This document shows positions 24,774 to 34,739 of a stretch of DNA of 37,980 bases, in pieces. Position 1 is the stretch's first letter, and every line of letters starts with the position of its first letter. The DNA is taken from contig CAJAOR010000152.1 in the NCBI GenBank assembly GCA_903942355.1, positions 1 to 37,980 on the forward strand, in the 5' to 3' direction. This stretch comes from an uncultured Chlorobiaceae bacterium (GTDB lineage Bacteria; Bacteroidota; Chlorobiia; Chlorobiales; Chlorobiaceae). Both the position numbers and the translations under genes were made by a program. Under the pieces are notes generated by a model, which saw nothing but the letters and a program-made list of their open reading frames with translations, was not told the origin of the DNA and made no database searches.

Positions 24774-25325
24774 TCAGAACTGGTAGCGTACCCCTGCCAT
24801 AATGTGGTGACTGCTCCAGCTTACGTTGCTATGATCCTCTGGACACTCAAGACCTTCAGGCCTGATGTAGCGGTAACCAAGATCAAAGGTGACATGGTCA
24901 TTACCCTTCAAGCCTACCCCGGCACCAACCTGCCAGACAAAAGAGGTACTGCTGTTTGCCGTCCACCAAGAGACGTTGATATCAGCAATCCCTGCGCCAG
25001 CCATCAGGTATGGTGTGATTTTCGAGTTCGTGTCAATATCATAATACCCGTTTGCCATTACCGTCAGGATGGATGCATCAGCCGAACTGTCGTTTTTATA
25101 ATTTGGGTTTTCATACCCAAGAGCAGCCTCAAGCCTGTATGATCCAAAACTGTAGCCAATGGCACCATTCCATGCGGCAGAGCTGTCAAATTTTTCATGA
25201 TGTTCTACCTCATCCCAATCACCGGGCATACCAAGACCAACAGAACCACTGATATAAGGCTTCGCAATTGCAGGAGTTGAAGCAATACCTGCAAGCAACA
25301 CAAACATCAAAACAATCTTTTTCAT
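24774..25325 (-). CDS. Outer-membrane beta-barrel protein, tandem paralog 1
   Basis: MKKIVLMFVLLAGIASTPAIAKPYISGSVGLGMPG...HIMAGVRYQF; start trimmed to the MKK signal peptide (supplied ORF 24774..25358). Confidence 0.88.
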   Translation of the reverse strand: MKKIVLMFVLLAGIASTPAIAKPYISGSVGLGMPGDWDEVEHHEKFDSSAAWNGAIGYSFGSYRLEAALGYENPNYKNDSSADASILTVMANGYYDIDTNSKITPYLMAGAGIADINVSWWTANSSTSFVWQVGAGVGLKGNDHVTFDLGYRYIRPEGLECPEDHSNVSWSSHHIMAGVRYQF

Positions 25326-25402
25326 TTTTGTACTAATTAAGGTTACTCCACAATACATTTAAAATTTTTTAACAGCCTAAAAGAAAAAATAGCCTCCAGC
25401 GG

Positions 25403-25485
25403 GGACGTGCCCCCTATATAATCTTCATCTGAAGATCTCTGGTGCGCATGTGCCGGCGCCTATTGCAACAACAAATAAGAAGCAA
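25403..25485 (-). repeat. Conserved non-coding element upstream of tandem paralog 1 (copy A)
   Basis: GGACGTGC.CCC....AATCTTCAT.TG.AGAT.TCTGGTGCGCATG...CTATTGCAACAACAAAT shared with 26217-26300. Confidence 0.7.
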
Positions 25486-25590
25486 AAAAGTTAAAAATTT
25501 CCACATTGGCCGTAAAAACCGAATGCTCGAATAAAAAAAAGAGCAGAAGCAGAAGAGCCCCTGGCCTTGAAATTAACAGATACCAACAAT

Positions 25591-26136
25591 TCAGAACTGG
25601 TACCTGACTCCGGCCATAAGATGCTGACTATGCCAGATTATGTCGTAATTATCGCCAGGACATACAAGACCTTCAGGCTTGATGTATCGGTACCCCAAAT
25701 CCATGGTGATATTGTCATCAACCTTGAAGCCTGCTCCAAAACCAACCTGCCAGACAAAAGAGGTTATGGAATCCGTTGACCACGTGAGATTAACATCCGC
25801 AACACCTGCACCAGCCATAAGATATGGAATAACGTCAGATTTTGTATCAAAATCATAATACCCGTTTGCCATTACGGTCAGCATTGATACATCATCAGAG
25901 ATGTTTGTAAAATCATGTTTTTCATATCCGACAGCACCTTCAAGCCTGTATGACCCGAAATTGTTGCCAACAGCACCATTCCAGGCAACACCACTGTCAA
26001 TTTTCTCATCCCAGGTATATTCTTTCAAGTTGCCGGGAATGCCAAGACCGACAGAACCGCTGACATAAGGCTTCGCAATTGCAGGAGTTGAAGCAATACC
26101 TGCAAGTAATCCAAGCATCAAAACAATCTTTTTCAT
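25591..26136 (-). CDS. Outer-membrane beta-barrel protein, tandem paralog 2
   Basis: MKKIVLMLGLLAGIASTPAIAKPYVSGSVGLGIPGN...HLMAGVRYQF; start trimmed from supplied ORF end 26163. Confidence 0.88.
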   Translation of the reverse strand: MKKIVLMLGLLAGIASTPAIAKPYVSGSVGLGIPGNLKEYTWDEKIDSGVAWNGAVGNNFGSYRLEGAVGYEKHDFTNISDDVSMLTVMANGYYDFDTKSDVIPYLMAGAGVADVNLTWSTDSITSFVWQVGFGAGFKVDDNITMDLGYRYIKPEGLVCPGDNYDIIWHSQHLMAGVRYQF

Positions 26137-26216
26137 TTTAGTACTGTTTAAGGTTAATCGCACAATATATTAAAAAAAATGACCGCCTTAATGAAAGAAT
26201 AGTTCCCATCTTGGAT

Positions 26217-26300
26217 GGACGTGCACCCTTAAAATCTTCATTTGGAGATTTCTGGTGCGCATGCACTGGTGGCCTATTGCAACAACAAATTACAAGAAGA
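26217..26300 (-). repeat. Conserved non-coding element upstream of tandem paralog 2 (copy B)
   Basis: Near-identical to copy A over the GGACGTGC / AATCTTCAT / TCTGGTGCGCATG / CTATTGCAACAACAAAT blocks. Confidence 0.7.
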
Positions 26301-26348
26301 AAAAAAATTAGAAATTTCCACATCGGGCGTAAAAGCCTAAAGCTCAAA

Positions 26349-26384
26349 TAAAAAAAGACCAGAAGCAGAAGAACCCCTGGTCTT
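26349..26384 (-). terminator. Rho-independent terminator of tandem paralog 3
   Basis: AAGACCAG (26355-26362)/CTGGTCTT (26377-26384) perfect stem followed on the - strand by a T-tract. Confidence 0.75.
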
Positions 26385-26406
26385 AAAATTAACAGAAACC
26401 AACAAT

Positions 26407-26955
26407 TCAGAACTGGTACCTGACTCCCGCCATAAGGTGCTGACTATGCCAGCTTACGTCAGTTCCCTGATTTGGACATTCAAGCCCTTCCGTCCTGATG
26501 TAGCGATACCCCAAATCCAGGGTGACATTGTCATCAACCTTGAAGCCCACTCCAGCCCCAACCTGCCACACAAATGCTGTTGCGTTATCTGGTGACCAAG
26601 TGACATTAACATCCGCAACACCTGCGCCGGCCATAAGATATGGAATGAGGTCAGATTTTGTATCAAAATCATAATACCCGTTTGCCATTACCGTCAGGAA
26701 TGAGGCATCTCCATTGCTGGGGTCTTTATAATTATAGCTTTCATATCCGAGAGCAGCCTCAAGCCTGTATGATCCAAAATTGTTACCAACAGCACCATTC
26801 CATGCAACACCACTATCAAGCTCCTGATCCCAACCAACTTCATCCCAATTGCCGGGCAGGCCAAGACCAACAGAACCGCTGACATAAGGCTTTGCAATTG
26901 CAGGAGTTGAAGCAATGCCTGCAAGCAAAACGAGCGTAAAAATAATCTTTTTCAT
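26407..26955 (-). CDS. Outer-membrane beta-barrel protein, tandem paralog 3
   Basis: MKKIIFTLVLLAGIASTPAIAKPYVSGSVGLGLPGN...HLMAGVRYQF; start trimmed from supplied ORF end 27048. Confidence 0.88.
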   Translation of the reverse strand: MKKIIFTLVLLAGIASTPAIAKPYVSGSVGLGLPGNWDEVGWDQELDSGVAWNGAVGNNFGSYRLEAALGYESYNYKDPSNGDASFLTVMANGYYDFDTKSDLIPYLMAGAGVADVNVTWSPDNATAFVWQVGAGVGFKVDDNVTLDLGYRYIRTEGLECPNQGTDVSWHSQHLMAGVRYQF

Positions 26956-27132
26956 TTTCGTACAGTTTAGGTTTCTTACAAAAATGTGATTGCTTTTATC
27001 TGAACACCAATCAAGAAAGCATCGTTCCCAATCCGTCCAAGAAACCATCTCGTCAATACAACAAAAAAAGAATGGTTTTGCTTATATTTTAAATAAAATG
27101 CTAGAGATTGAACAATAAATCCGGACACTGAA

Positions 27133-27468
27133 ATGTGCGCCTCCCCCAAAAAACCAGTCCACCATGCTCTGATAGGAAAAGAAGAGCAAGACAGCCTTGA
27201 CCGAAACCGGAAAAAGGCTTTCTATCTGGCGACAGTCGAGCAAATCGTTGATGGCTGGGCGGTGGGCAAGCCGGTACTTGAGTCTACCGGGAGGCCGAGC
27301 GGATATTACCGCCTCACCAATTATCTGCGTCAGTATATCGTTGCGCATGAGAGCCTTCCCAAAGGGATTCACTTTATGCCTGAAGGACGGGATAGCTTCA
27401 ATAACGTCGAGCCCTCTTTTCCGGTGGATTTTGACAGTGTCATCGGTGACATTACCTTGCCTAAATGA
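27133..27468 (+). CDS. Hypothetical protein
   Basis: ATG-initiated 111-aa ORF with codon usage like its neighbours; no family recognised; an overlapping TTG-start antisense ORF (27082..27552) competes. Confidence 0.4.
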   Translation: MCASPKKPVHHALIGKEEQDSLDRNRKKAFYLATVEQIVDGWAVGKPVLESTGRPSGYYRLTNYLRQYIVAHESLPKGIHFMPEGRDSFNNVEPSFPVDFDSVIGDITLPK

Positions 27469-27587
27469 CCGCTTGATGCGTTCCTTGAGAAGTAAGGGCT
27501 GTTGCACAAGATCCTCTTTTGTTTCCGCTGTAAAGCGAATCTCCCAGCTCAAAGCCTTATCTTCTTTTTTAATAAGATATAATTTCC

Positions 27588-28322
27588 ATGCCGGACAATC
27601 CGTTTGATAGGGGGCAGCACGTGGAGGTGCTCAGGATCACCGACCTGTCGAAATTCTACATGATGGGTGAGGTGCGGGTTGACGCGCTCAAGCATATTTC
27701 CCTTGAGTTTCATGCGGGGGAGCTTGCCGTGCTGCTGGGGGCATCCGGCAGCGGGAAATCAACCTTGCTGAATATTATCGGTGGTCTTGATGTGCCTTCT
27801 TCGGGCAAGCTCTTTTTTCATGGTCGTGAAATAACTGCAGCCACTGAGGCAGAGCTGACGGCTTACCGCCGCCGTTCGATTGGCTTTGTGTTCCAGTTCT
27901 ATAATCTGATTTCAAGTCTTTCTGCGCTTGAAAATGTGCAGCTTGTGACCGAGATTGCCGAAAATCCGATGCAGGCTGATGAGGCTTTGCGGCTGGTTGG
28001 TCTCGGTGATCGCTTGAATCATTTCCCTGTGCAGCTTTCCGGCGGGGAGCAGCAGCGGGTAGCAATTGCACGGGCGGTTGCGAAGCGGCCTGAACTGCTG
28101 CTCTGTGATGAACCTACGGGGGCGCTTGATTTCCAGACGGGGAAGCTGGTGCTTGATGTGATTGAGAAGGTCAACCGCGAACTGGGTACGACAACGCTGG
28201 TCATTACCCATAACGCTTCGATTGCGGGGATGGCTGACCGGGTTGTGCGTCTGCGGAGCGGGGAGCTCTCCGAGGACCGGCGAAATCTTACCCGGATGTC
28301 ACCTTCGGAACTGGTCTGGTAG
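27588..28322 (+). CDS. ABC transporter ATP-binding protein (MacB/LolD-like)
   Basis: [50 protein letters not shown]. Confidence 0.95.
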   Translation: MPDNPFDRGQHVEVLRITDLSKFYMMGEVRVDALKHISLEFHAGELAVLLGASGSGKSTLLNIIGGLDVPSSGKLFFHGREITAATEAELTAYRRRSIGFVFQFYNLISSLSALENVQLVTEIAENPMQADEALRLVGLGDRLNHFPVQLSGGEQQRVAIARAVAKRPELLLCDEPTGALDFQTGKLVLDVIEKVNRELGTTTLVITHNASIAGMADRVVRLRSGELSEDRRNLTRMSPSELVW

Positions 28323-28331
28323 AGCATCCAG

Positions 28332-30695
28332 ATGAAGCCAATTCAGAGAAAGCTGTTGCGCGAACTGATGCGCCTCAAGGGCCAGATGCTTGCCGTTGCT
28401 GCTGTTGTGGCCTGCGGTATTTCAGTTTTTGTTTCCATGAGCAGCGTGAAGCATTCTCTTGAGGTTTCGCGGCAGCGCTATTATAACAGGTATCGTTTTG
28501 CGGATGTTTTTGTGCAGGTCAAGCGCGCACCGGAGTTTTACCGCGAAACGGTGAGCCGTATACCGGGGGTGGCATCGGTCAGCACGCGTATTACGGCTGA
28601 CGTTACCCTTGATGTTCCGGGTCTTGACGAACCTGCAACGGCAAGGCTGGTGTCGATTCCCGAGTATCGGACGCCGGTGCTGAATGATCTTTTTCTGAAA
28701 AAGGGGCGATATATCGAACCGGGCAAGCCTGAAGAGGTCATTGCAAGCAAACCATTTCTCGAAGCCAACCACCTTGTTCCCGGCGACCGAATCAGTGCGG
28801 TGATCAACGGTCGAAAGAGGAGTTTGCTGATTGTCGGCATGGGGCTCTCTCCCGAGTATATCTATGAGGTGCAGCCCGGCTCTTTTTTCCCCGACAAGCG
28901 CCGATTCGGGGTTTTCTGGATGGGGCGCCGCTCGCTTGAGTCGGCGCTCGACATGAGCGGGGCGTTCAACGACCTTTCGCTGACGCTTGCTCATGGGGCA
29001 TCGGAAAAAGATGTCATCATGCAGCTCGACAACCTCTTCAAACGGTATGGTTCGCTTGGGGCTTACGGTCGAAGCGAGCATCTTTCAGACCGCTTCATTG
29101 TCGATGAGATCAAGCAGGTTGGCATTCAGATTACCTTTCTTCCGGTTGTCTTTCTTGCTGTTGCTGTCTTTCTGCTCAATATCGTACTTCGACGTATTGT
29201 GGCCACCCAGCGCGACCAGATTGCTGTGCTCAAGGCCATTGGCTACTCCAATGAGGATGTTGGACTGCACTATCTTGGTTTTGCCATGATTCCCACCGCT
29301 TTTGGCGCTGTTGTGGGGACGCTGCTCGGAGCGTGGCTCGGCAGAGGGCTGATGAACATCTATGCCGAGTTCTACAATTTTGCCGAGCTGGTCTATTACT
29401 TTCGCTTTGAGGACGTTGCCCTTTCGGTTCTTCTGAGTTTTGCGGCAGCCATTTTTGGCGCGCTCGGTGCGGTACGTAAAGCGGTGCTGCTGCCTCCGGC
29501 GGAAGCGATGCGCCCGGACTCTCCGGTGCTCTACAAACCAGGTGTTTTTGATAGGGAGTCGTTGCGCAAAAAAATTCCGGTCCCCCTGCGGATTATTGTG
29601 CGTAATCTTGAGCGTCGTCCGTGGAAAGCAACGCTTTCGGTGCTGATGACCTCTCTTTCTGTTGCTATTCTCATTGCTGGCCGCTATACCTATGACTCTC
29701 TTGACCGGATGGTTCAGGTGGAGTTTACCCGGAAACACCGCGAGGATGTTACGGTAATTTTCAATAATCCAATGCCACCTTCGGTACGCTATAACATTGC
29801 CTCGCTCGACGGGGTGCTTGAACATGAATATTATCGTGAAGAGCCGGTAAAGATGAGTTTTGGTCACCGTGTCCGTCGTCAGTCAATCAAGGGAATGGAA
29901 TCTGCCGAAGGGTTGCAGAGGCTTGTTGACAAGGCAAACCGTCAGCTTAGCCTGCCTCAGGATGGTATACTGCTCACCTCAACGTTGGCGGAGCTTCTTG
30001 GTGTCAGGCCGGGCGACAAACTGCAGATTGATTTTCTGCAGGGCCGGCAACGTCACACCGAGCTTCTTGTCAGCGGAACCATTGATGAAATTCTCGGGCT
30101 TTCGGCCTACATGAATCTTGGGGCGCTGAACCGTCTGGCTGGAGATGGCGGAGCGCTGAACGCAGCATACCTGCGTCTCGATCAAGCCAAGGCCGGGAAG
30201 CTCTACACGAAATTCAAGGATATGCCGGGGGTTTCGGGCATCATGATGCTCAAGGCGATGAAGCAGAGTTTTGATGAGCTGATTGCCCAGAGCATGAACA
30301 CCTCGACCGTCATTCTTACCTCCTTTGCCTGTATACTGGCCTTTGCGGTGGTCTACAATGGTGCCCGCATCTCGCTTTCCGAGCGGGCACGTGAACTGAC
30401 GAGTCTTCGGGTGCTCGGTATGACAAAAGGGGAAATTTCCTTTATTTTGCTCGGTGAACAGGCTTTGCTGACGATGGCGGCTATACCGGTCGGGTTTCTG
30501 ATCGGCATCGGGCTCTCTGCACTGCTGGCTCATGCGCTCAGTTCAGAACTTTATCGGCTTCCACTGGTGTTCAGTGCCTTTAACTTTCTCTTTGCCTTTT
30601 TGGTTATTGTTCTTGTCTCGGTTGTCTCCGCTATCCTTGTCAGAAGGAGGCTTACAGGCCTTGATCTGGTCGAGGTTTTAAAAACAAGGGAATAG
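28332..30695 (+). CDS. FtsX-like ABC transporter permease (two FtsX domains)
   Basis: 787 aa; [22 protein letters not shown] and [25 protein letters not shown] FtsX motifs. Confidence 0.93.
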   Translation: MKPIQRKLLRELMRLKGQMLAVAAVVACGISVFVSMSSVKHSLEVSRQRYYNRYRFADVFVQVKRAPEFYRETVSRIPGVASVSTRITADVTLDVPGLDEPATARLVSIPEYRTPVLNDLFLKKGRYIEPGKPEEVIASKPFLEANHLVPGDRISAVINGRKRSLLIVGMGLSPEYIYEVQPGSFFPDKRRFGVFWMGRRSLESALDMSGAFNDLSLTLAHGASEKDVIMQLDNLFKRYGSLGAYGRSEHLSDRFIVDEIKQVGIQITFLPVVFLAVAVFLLNIVLRRIVATQRDQIAVLKAIGYSNEDVGLHYLGFAMIPTAFGAVVGTLLGAWLGRGLMNIYAEFYNFAELVYYFRFEDVALSVLLSFAAAIFGALGAVRKAVLLPPAEAMRPDSPVLYKPGVFDRESLRKKIPVPLRIIVRNLERRPWKATLSVLMTSLSVAILIAGRYTYDSLDRMVQVEFTRKHREDVTVIFNNPMPPSVRYNIASLDGVLEHEYYREEPVKMSFGHRVRRQSIKGMESAEGLQRLVDKANRQLSLPQDGILLTSTLAELLGVRPGDKLQIDFLQGRQRHTELLVSGTIDEILGLSAYMNLGALNRLAGDGGALNAAYLRLDQAKAGKLYTKFKDMPGVSGIMMLKAMKQSFDELIAQSMNTSTVILTSFACILAFAVVYNGARISLSERARELTSLRVLGMTKGEISFILLGEQALLTMAAIPVGFLIGIGLSALLAHALSSELYRLPLVFSAFNFLFAFLVIVLVSVVSAILVRRRLTGLDLVEVLKTRE

Positions 30696-30700
30696 ATATT

Positions 30701-31864
30701 ATGGTACTTTCGAAAACACAGCGCATTGCAGGGATTTCAGTTGCAGTCGCTGCACTTATTCTTTTTTTTGTCTTCCGGCCCTCTCCGCTTCCTGTGGATT
30801 CGGGTGTTGTACGCCGCGGCCCCCTTCAGGTAACGCTTGAAGCAGAGGGAGTAACCCGGGTGAATGACCGGTTTGTTATTGCTGCGCCGGTCAGCGGAAA
30901 GCTGGTGAGGATTGAGCTTAAAGAGGGTGACCGTGTCCGGAAGGGGAGTGTGGTGGCTTCGCTGCTTCCTCCCCAGCTTGACAGCCGTGAGTTTCGTGAA
31001 GCCTCTGCCAGATCAGAGGCAGCCCGGGCAGCTCTTGATGAGGCGATTGCCCGCCAACGCAGGGCTGCGCTGACGCTTGCACAGGCAGAACGCCGTTTCG
31101 GTCGTTACCGCAATCTCTATGGTGAAGGGGCTGTGTCAAAAGAGGCCTATGAACTTGCAGAGAATGAGGCTCAAACGTTGCGGAAAGAGGTTCAGGCGTC
31201 CCGGTCAGGGGCGGAGGCAGCCCGTTACAACTTTGGTGCGCTTCAGGCTATTATCGACCGGCAGGTAGCGGGAAAACCTGTCACGGTACTCTCTCCGGTT
31301 GACGGTCGTGTGCTTCGCATCCATGAGCAAAGCGAACGGGTTGTGAGTGCCGGTTCACCGCTGGTTGATATTGGCGATCCTTCGGCTATTGAAATTGTGA
31401 TTGATGTACTCTCTTCGGATGCCATCAGGGTAAAGCCGGGAAACCGGGTGGTGATCATGGACTGGGGTGGCGACAGGGAGCTGCAGGGGGTGGTGAAAAC
31501 GGTTGAACCTGCGGCCTTTACCAAAACGTCAGCGCTTGGCATTGAAGAGAAACGGGTGAACATCAAGGCTGTTCTCAGTCGGGATGAGCCGCTGCTTGGC
31601 GATAACTTCCGTGTCCAGGCAAGTATTGTGCTCCGTGAAGCGGCCGATGTGCTCCAGGTACCGGTCAGCAGCCTGTTCAGGGGAAAAGAGGGCTGGCATC
31701 TTTTTGTTATTGAGAACGGCAGGGCGTTTGATAAATCGGTAACGGTCGGTATGCGAGGAACCTTGCAGGCGCAGGTGTTTGCAGGGGTCAGGATGGGGCA
31801 GCGGGTGGTGGTGCATCCAACCAATGAACTCAAGGATGGCATGACGGTGCAGGTTCAGGAGTGA
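30701..31864 (+). CDS. HlyD/RND-type efflux periplasmic adaptor (membrane-fusion) protein
   Basis: N-terminal TM; IAAPVSGKLVRIELKEGDRVRKGSVVASLLP biotinyl-lipoyl-like hairpin; VLSPVDGRVLRIHEQSERVVSAGSPLVDIGD. Confidence 0.93.
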   Translation: MVLSKTQRIAGISVAVAALILFFVFRPSPLPVDSGVVRRGPLQVTLEAEGVTRVNDRFVIAAPVSGKLVRIELKEGDRVRKGSVVASLLPPQLDSREFREASARSEAARAALDEAIARQRRAALTLAQAERRFGRYRNLYGEGAVSKEAYELAENEAQTLRKEVQASRSGAEAARYNFGALQAIIDRQVAGKPVTVLSPVDGRVLRIHEQSERVVSAGSPLVDIGDPSAIEIVIDVLSSDAIRVKPGNRVVIMDWGGDRELQGVVKTVEPAAFTKTSALGIEEKRVNIKAVLSRDEPLLGDNFRVQASIVLREAADVLQVPVSSLFRGKEGWHLFVIENGRAFDKSVTVGMRGTLQAQVFAGVRMGQRVVVHPTNELKDGMTVQVQE

Positions 31865-31943
31865 GGTGCTGTATGCCTCTGGTTGGGATGGGGTGAAAAA
31901 GAGTGCTTGCAGTTTTCCTTGTACGGAGTAACTTTATCTCCCT

Positions 31944-33302
31944 ATGAGCAATAATGAAATAACAGCAAAAGGAGTCAGGAGTGCGGACCTAAACCACTCG
32001 ACGATTCTCATTATAGGTGGCGGTGCTGCAGGGATGGTTGCGGCCATAGCCGCGCGGCGGAGTGCAAAAGGTTCCGGCAAGCCCTGCTCCATAACCCTTC
32101 TTGAGCGTAATCCCCGTCCCGGAACGAAAATAAGGATATCGGGGGGAGGCAAGTGCAATGTGACGCATAGTGGATCTCCGGCGGAGTTGCTTGAGCAGGG
32201 TTTTTTGCGTCGCAATGAAGCTCGTTTTTTGCGTCACGCCCTGTACAGCTTTTCAAACAGTGACCTTCTTGCCCTTTTGCGTTCACGTGGTGTTGAGACC
32301 GAGGAACGGCCTGACGGCAAGGTTTTTCCGGTGAGCGGAGATGCGGCATCGGTTGCCCGAGCTTTTGAGGAGCTGCTGCAGGAGTCGAGGGTGAAACTGC
32401 ACCATTCCTGCCGGGTTCGGATGGTTGAACGAAAGGGAGGGCTCTTTTTTGTGACCACTGCCGAGGCGGTGTTTACGGCAGATCGTCTCATTCTGGCAAC
32501 TGGAGGCGTTTCCTATCCCGGAACCGGTACGACAGGTGACGGCCTTGTGATTGCGCGTTCGCTTGGCCACTCAATTATAAAGCCTTCGGCTGCGCTGGCA
32601 CCGCTCTACACCATAAAAGCTCCTCCTGCCTCTCTTGCAGGGCTGGCGCTTCGCTCAATCAGCCTTGTTGCCACTGCCGGGGGACGGAGTGCAGAGCGGC
32701 GTGGTGACCTGCTTTTTACGCACCGAGGCTTCAGTGGTCCGGTTGCACTTTCGCTTTCACGGGATGTCGCGGAGCTGGGTAATTGTGCTCTCTTTGCCGA
32801 CCTTTTTCCTGAACAGAGCAGCGCCGAACTTGAGGCGGAGTTGCTGTTGCAGGCACGCAGGAGTGGGACGCAGATGGTTCGCAAGTTCCTGCAGGGATGC
32901 CCGATAGCTCCTCTCAAAGGCTCTTTCGGTGTGGCTCAGCAAGGGACGATCCCGACCGCTCTCGTGCCGGTTGTCATGCGCCATGCGGGCCTTGATGACG
33001 ATGTAACCTGGAGCGGACTTACGAAGGAAAAACGCCAGTCTCTGCTCTCTGTGCTCAAGCGCTTTCCTCTTGGAAGCGTTCGTGAAGTGCCGCTTGATCA
33101 GGGCGAAATCTCTGCCGGGGGCGTTGCGCTGGGTGAGGTCAATCCGAAAACCATGTGCTCAAGGGTTGTTCCGCACCTCTTTCTCTGCGGCGAGATTCTT
33201 GATTACGCCGGTGAGATTGGCGGCTTTAACCTGCAGGCCGCGTTTTCAACCGGATGGATGGCAGGCGTGAGTGCCCTCCACGCAACGCAGCGTGCTGATT
33301 GA
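31944..33302 (+). CDS. HI0933/BaiN-family NAD(P)/FAD-dependent oxidoreductase
   Basis: IIGGGAAGMVAAIAAR, ISGGGKCNVTHSG, LATGGVSYPGTGTTGDGLVIARSLGH, FLCGEILDYAGEIGGFNLQAAFSTGW. Confidence 0.94.
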   Translation: MSNNEITAKGVRSADLNHSTILIIGGGAAGMVAAIAARRSAKGSGKPCSITLLERNPRPGTKIRISGGGKCNVTHSGSPAELLEQGFLRRNEARFLRHALYSFSNSDLLALLRSRGVETEERPDGKVFPVSGDAASVARAFEELLQESRVKLHHSCRVRMVERKGGLFFVTTAEAVFTADRLILATGGVSYPGTGTTGDGLVIARSLGHSIIKPSAALAPLYTIKAPPASLAGLALRSISLVATAGGRSAERRGDLLFTHRGFSGPVALSLSRDVAELGNCALFADLFPEQSSAELEAELLLQARRSGTQMVRKFLQGCPIAPLKGSFGVAQQGTIPTALVPVVMRHAGLDDDVTWSGLTKEKRQSLLSVLKRFPLGSVREVPLDQGEISAGGVALGEVNPKTMCSRVVPHLFLCGEILDYAGEIGGFNLQAAFSTGWMAGVSALHATQRAD

Positions 33303-33335
33303 TGGTTTTCAACGCAGCACGCCCTGCATTTGCCA

Positions 33336-34301
33336 TCAAGAGCAGCTGTAAGCCGGCTCTTTTGTTGCGCTGTCCATCATCCTCACTTCAAACCGGCACT
33401 CTTTGATGTCGAAGGAAAATTGTGGATTATCGTGAAACATCACCCGCCTTTTTTCGAAGCGAACCTTCATGGGGATGCTGACCTTGCGCTCATCTCCGCA
33501 GACGTTGTTTTTTACTCCGGGATGGAAGAGTTCTCCCTTCTCCTCAGAGGCTGAAACGTGGATGGCATGGTCTACCGTGCTGAGTGCCTCTATGGAACCA
33601 TCCTCTGCAAGTTGAACAGAGTTGATGTCGCCGTGAATCCCGTTCGGTTCGTTGTCATATGAGGTAATCATCCCGATCGGGGTCAGAATATCGATTTTCC
33701 TGAGTGGCTCAAAGGAGCGGATGGCCCCTGATTCATAGAATGCCAACCCCTTTCTCACCGTGATCTCTCCCATCGGGGTTTGTACCGTAAGGCTCTGGCC
33801 CGGCCAGAGGGTGATGCTTTTGAGCGCACCGCTTTCATAAAACTGCAAGCCAATCACCTTGGTGGCAAGAGTTCCGACCGGTGAACTGAAGGTGAGGGTG
33901 CTTGCAAGGGCAAACTCGTTTTTCCACGACCAGAAACCGCTCAGTTTGCCGTCCAGCGGAAAAATCCGTTTGATGCTGCCATTTTTATGAAAGGTAACCA
34001 GCTCTGCCGGGATGGTACCGACCTGTGTTTCAAGCATGGTTTGCGATTGTAGGGCGATTGATTTCAGCGCCCCATCCTTGTAGAAGTACAGGGGTTTGAC
34101 GGAGCGTCGTCCCATGTCTTCCGCTTCGTATTGAGGTACCAGTATGCCATATGGAGTGGTCAGCATGTTGGGCTCGGTGACAAGGCAACCGTCCGTTTTG
34201 CCGTTTGAATATAAGGTGCGGAACTCGACACCTGAAAGATCGCCGTATATGGTACTGGCAGTGCTCATGATGATTGAATTTGGTGTTTTTTCCGGGCTCA
34301 T
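33336..34301 (-). CDS. Hypothetical protein with about six degenerate internal repeats (FYxxGALKSI...TPxG)
   Basis: Internal repeats LYFYKDGALKSIAL, LVTFHKNGSIKRIFPL, GLQFYESGALKSITL, GLAFYESGAIRSFEPL etc. alternating with QTPMGEI/LTPIGMI. Confidence 0.85.
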   Translation of the reverse strand: MSPEKTPNSIIMSTASTIYGDLSGVEFRTLYSNGKTDGCLVTEPNMLTTPYGILVPQYEAEDMGRRSVKPLYFYKDGALKSIALQSQTMLETQVGTIPAELVTFHKNGSIKRIFPLDGKLSGFWSWKNEFALASTLTFSSPVGTLATKVIGLQFYESGALKSITLWPGQSLTVQTPMGEITVRKGLAFYESGAIRSFEPLRKIDILTPIGMITSYDNEPNGIHGDINSVQLAEDGSIEALSTVDHAIHVSASEEKGELFHPGVKNNVCGDERKVSIPMKVRFEKRRVMFHDNPQFSFDIKECRFEVRMMDSATKEPAYSCS

Positions 34302-34739
34302 GTTACTTCTCCTTGCTTATATAAATGCAAGTATTGTGCCAGAGTGAGAGTGCTTATTGTAATAGCTTTTATTAAAAGAGGTTGGCTGATTTCTTTTTCT
34401 TGAAGAAACCTGGAAATATGGACGAAACGGTGGTTTTTGCAGAGCATTCTACATTATGGTAGGAAATATCGTTACGGAGTCCGATCAGTTATCCTGTCAG
34501 TCAGGGGTATGATGTTCTCTCGACAGTGCATTTGTAACAGTCAGGCTATCGATACCGGGTGTTGATGCATCCATGGAGGGTTTTTCTCCATCATTTCGGT
34601 TAACGTTATCTGGCAGGATGGCAAGCGAGCATAATGGAAAAAAATAGTTTTTTTATGGCCGTGGCCTTCCCGCTGATCATTATATTCTGCAACGCTCAAT
34701 ATTGTAGACCGTTATTTTTACATTCGTCCTCTATTTTTA

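Noticed and set aside
25403-26300. Possible CRISPR or direct-repeat array among the tandem OMP spacers
   Set aside because: Only two copies ~815 bp apart, separated by a coding gene; explained by tandem gene duplication, not a repeat-spacer array.
29085-29867. 260-aa - strand ORF opposite the FtsX permease
   Set aside because: Composition (rich in N/R/H/K, no motif) fits a shadow ORF of a GC-rich coding strand; the sense gene has clear FtsX motifs.
34302-34739. Searched the cobU leader for a tRNA or second B12 riboswitch
   Set aside because: No T-loop GGTTCGAAT-type motif and no B12-box or CCCGCAACTG core found by eye.
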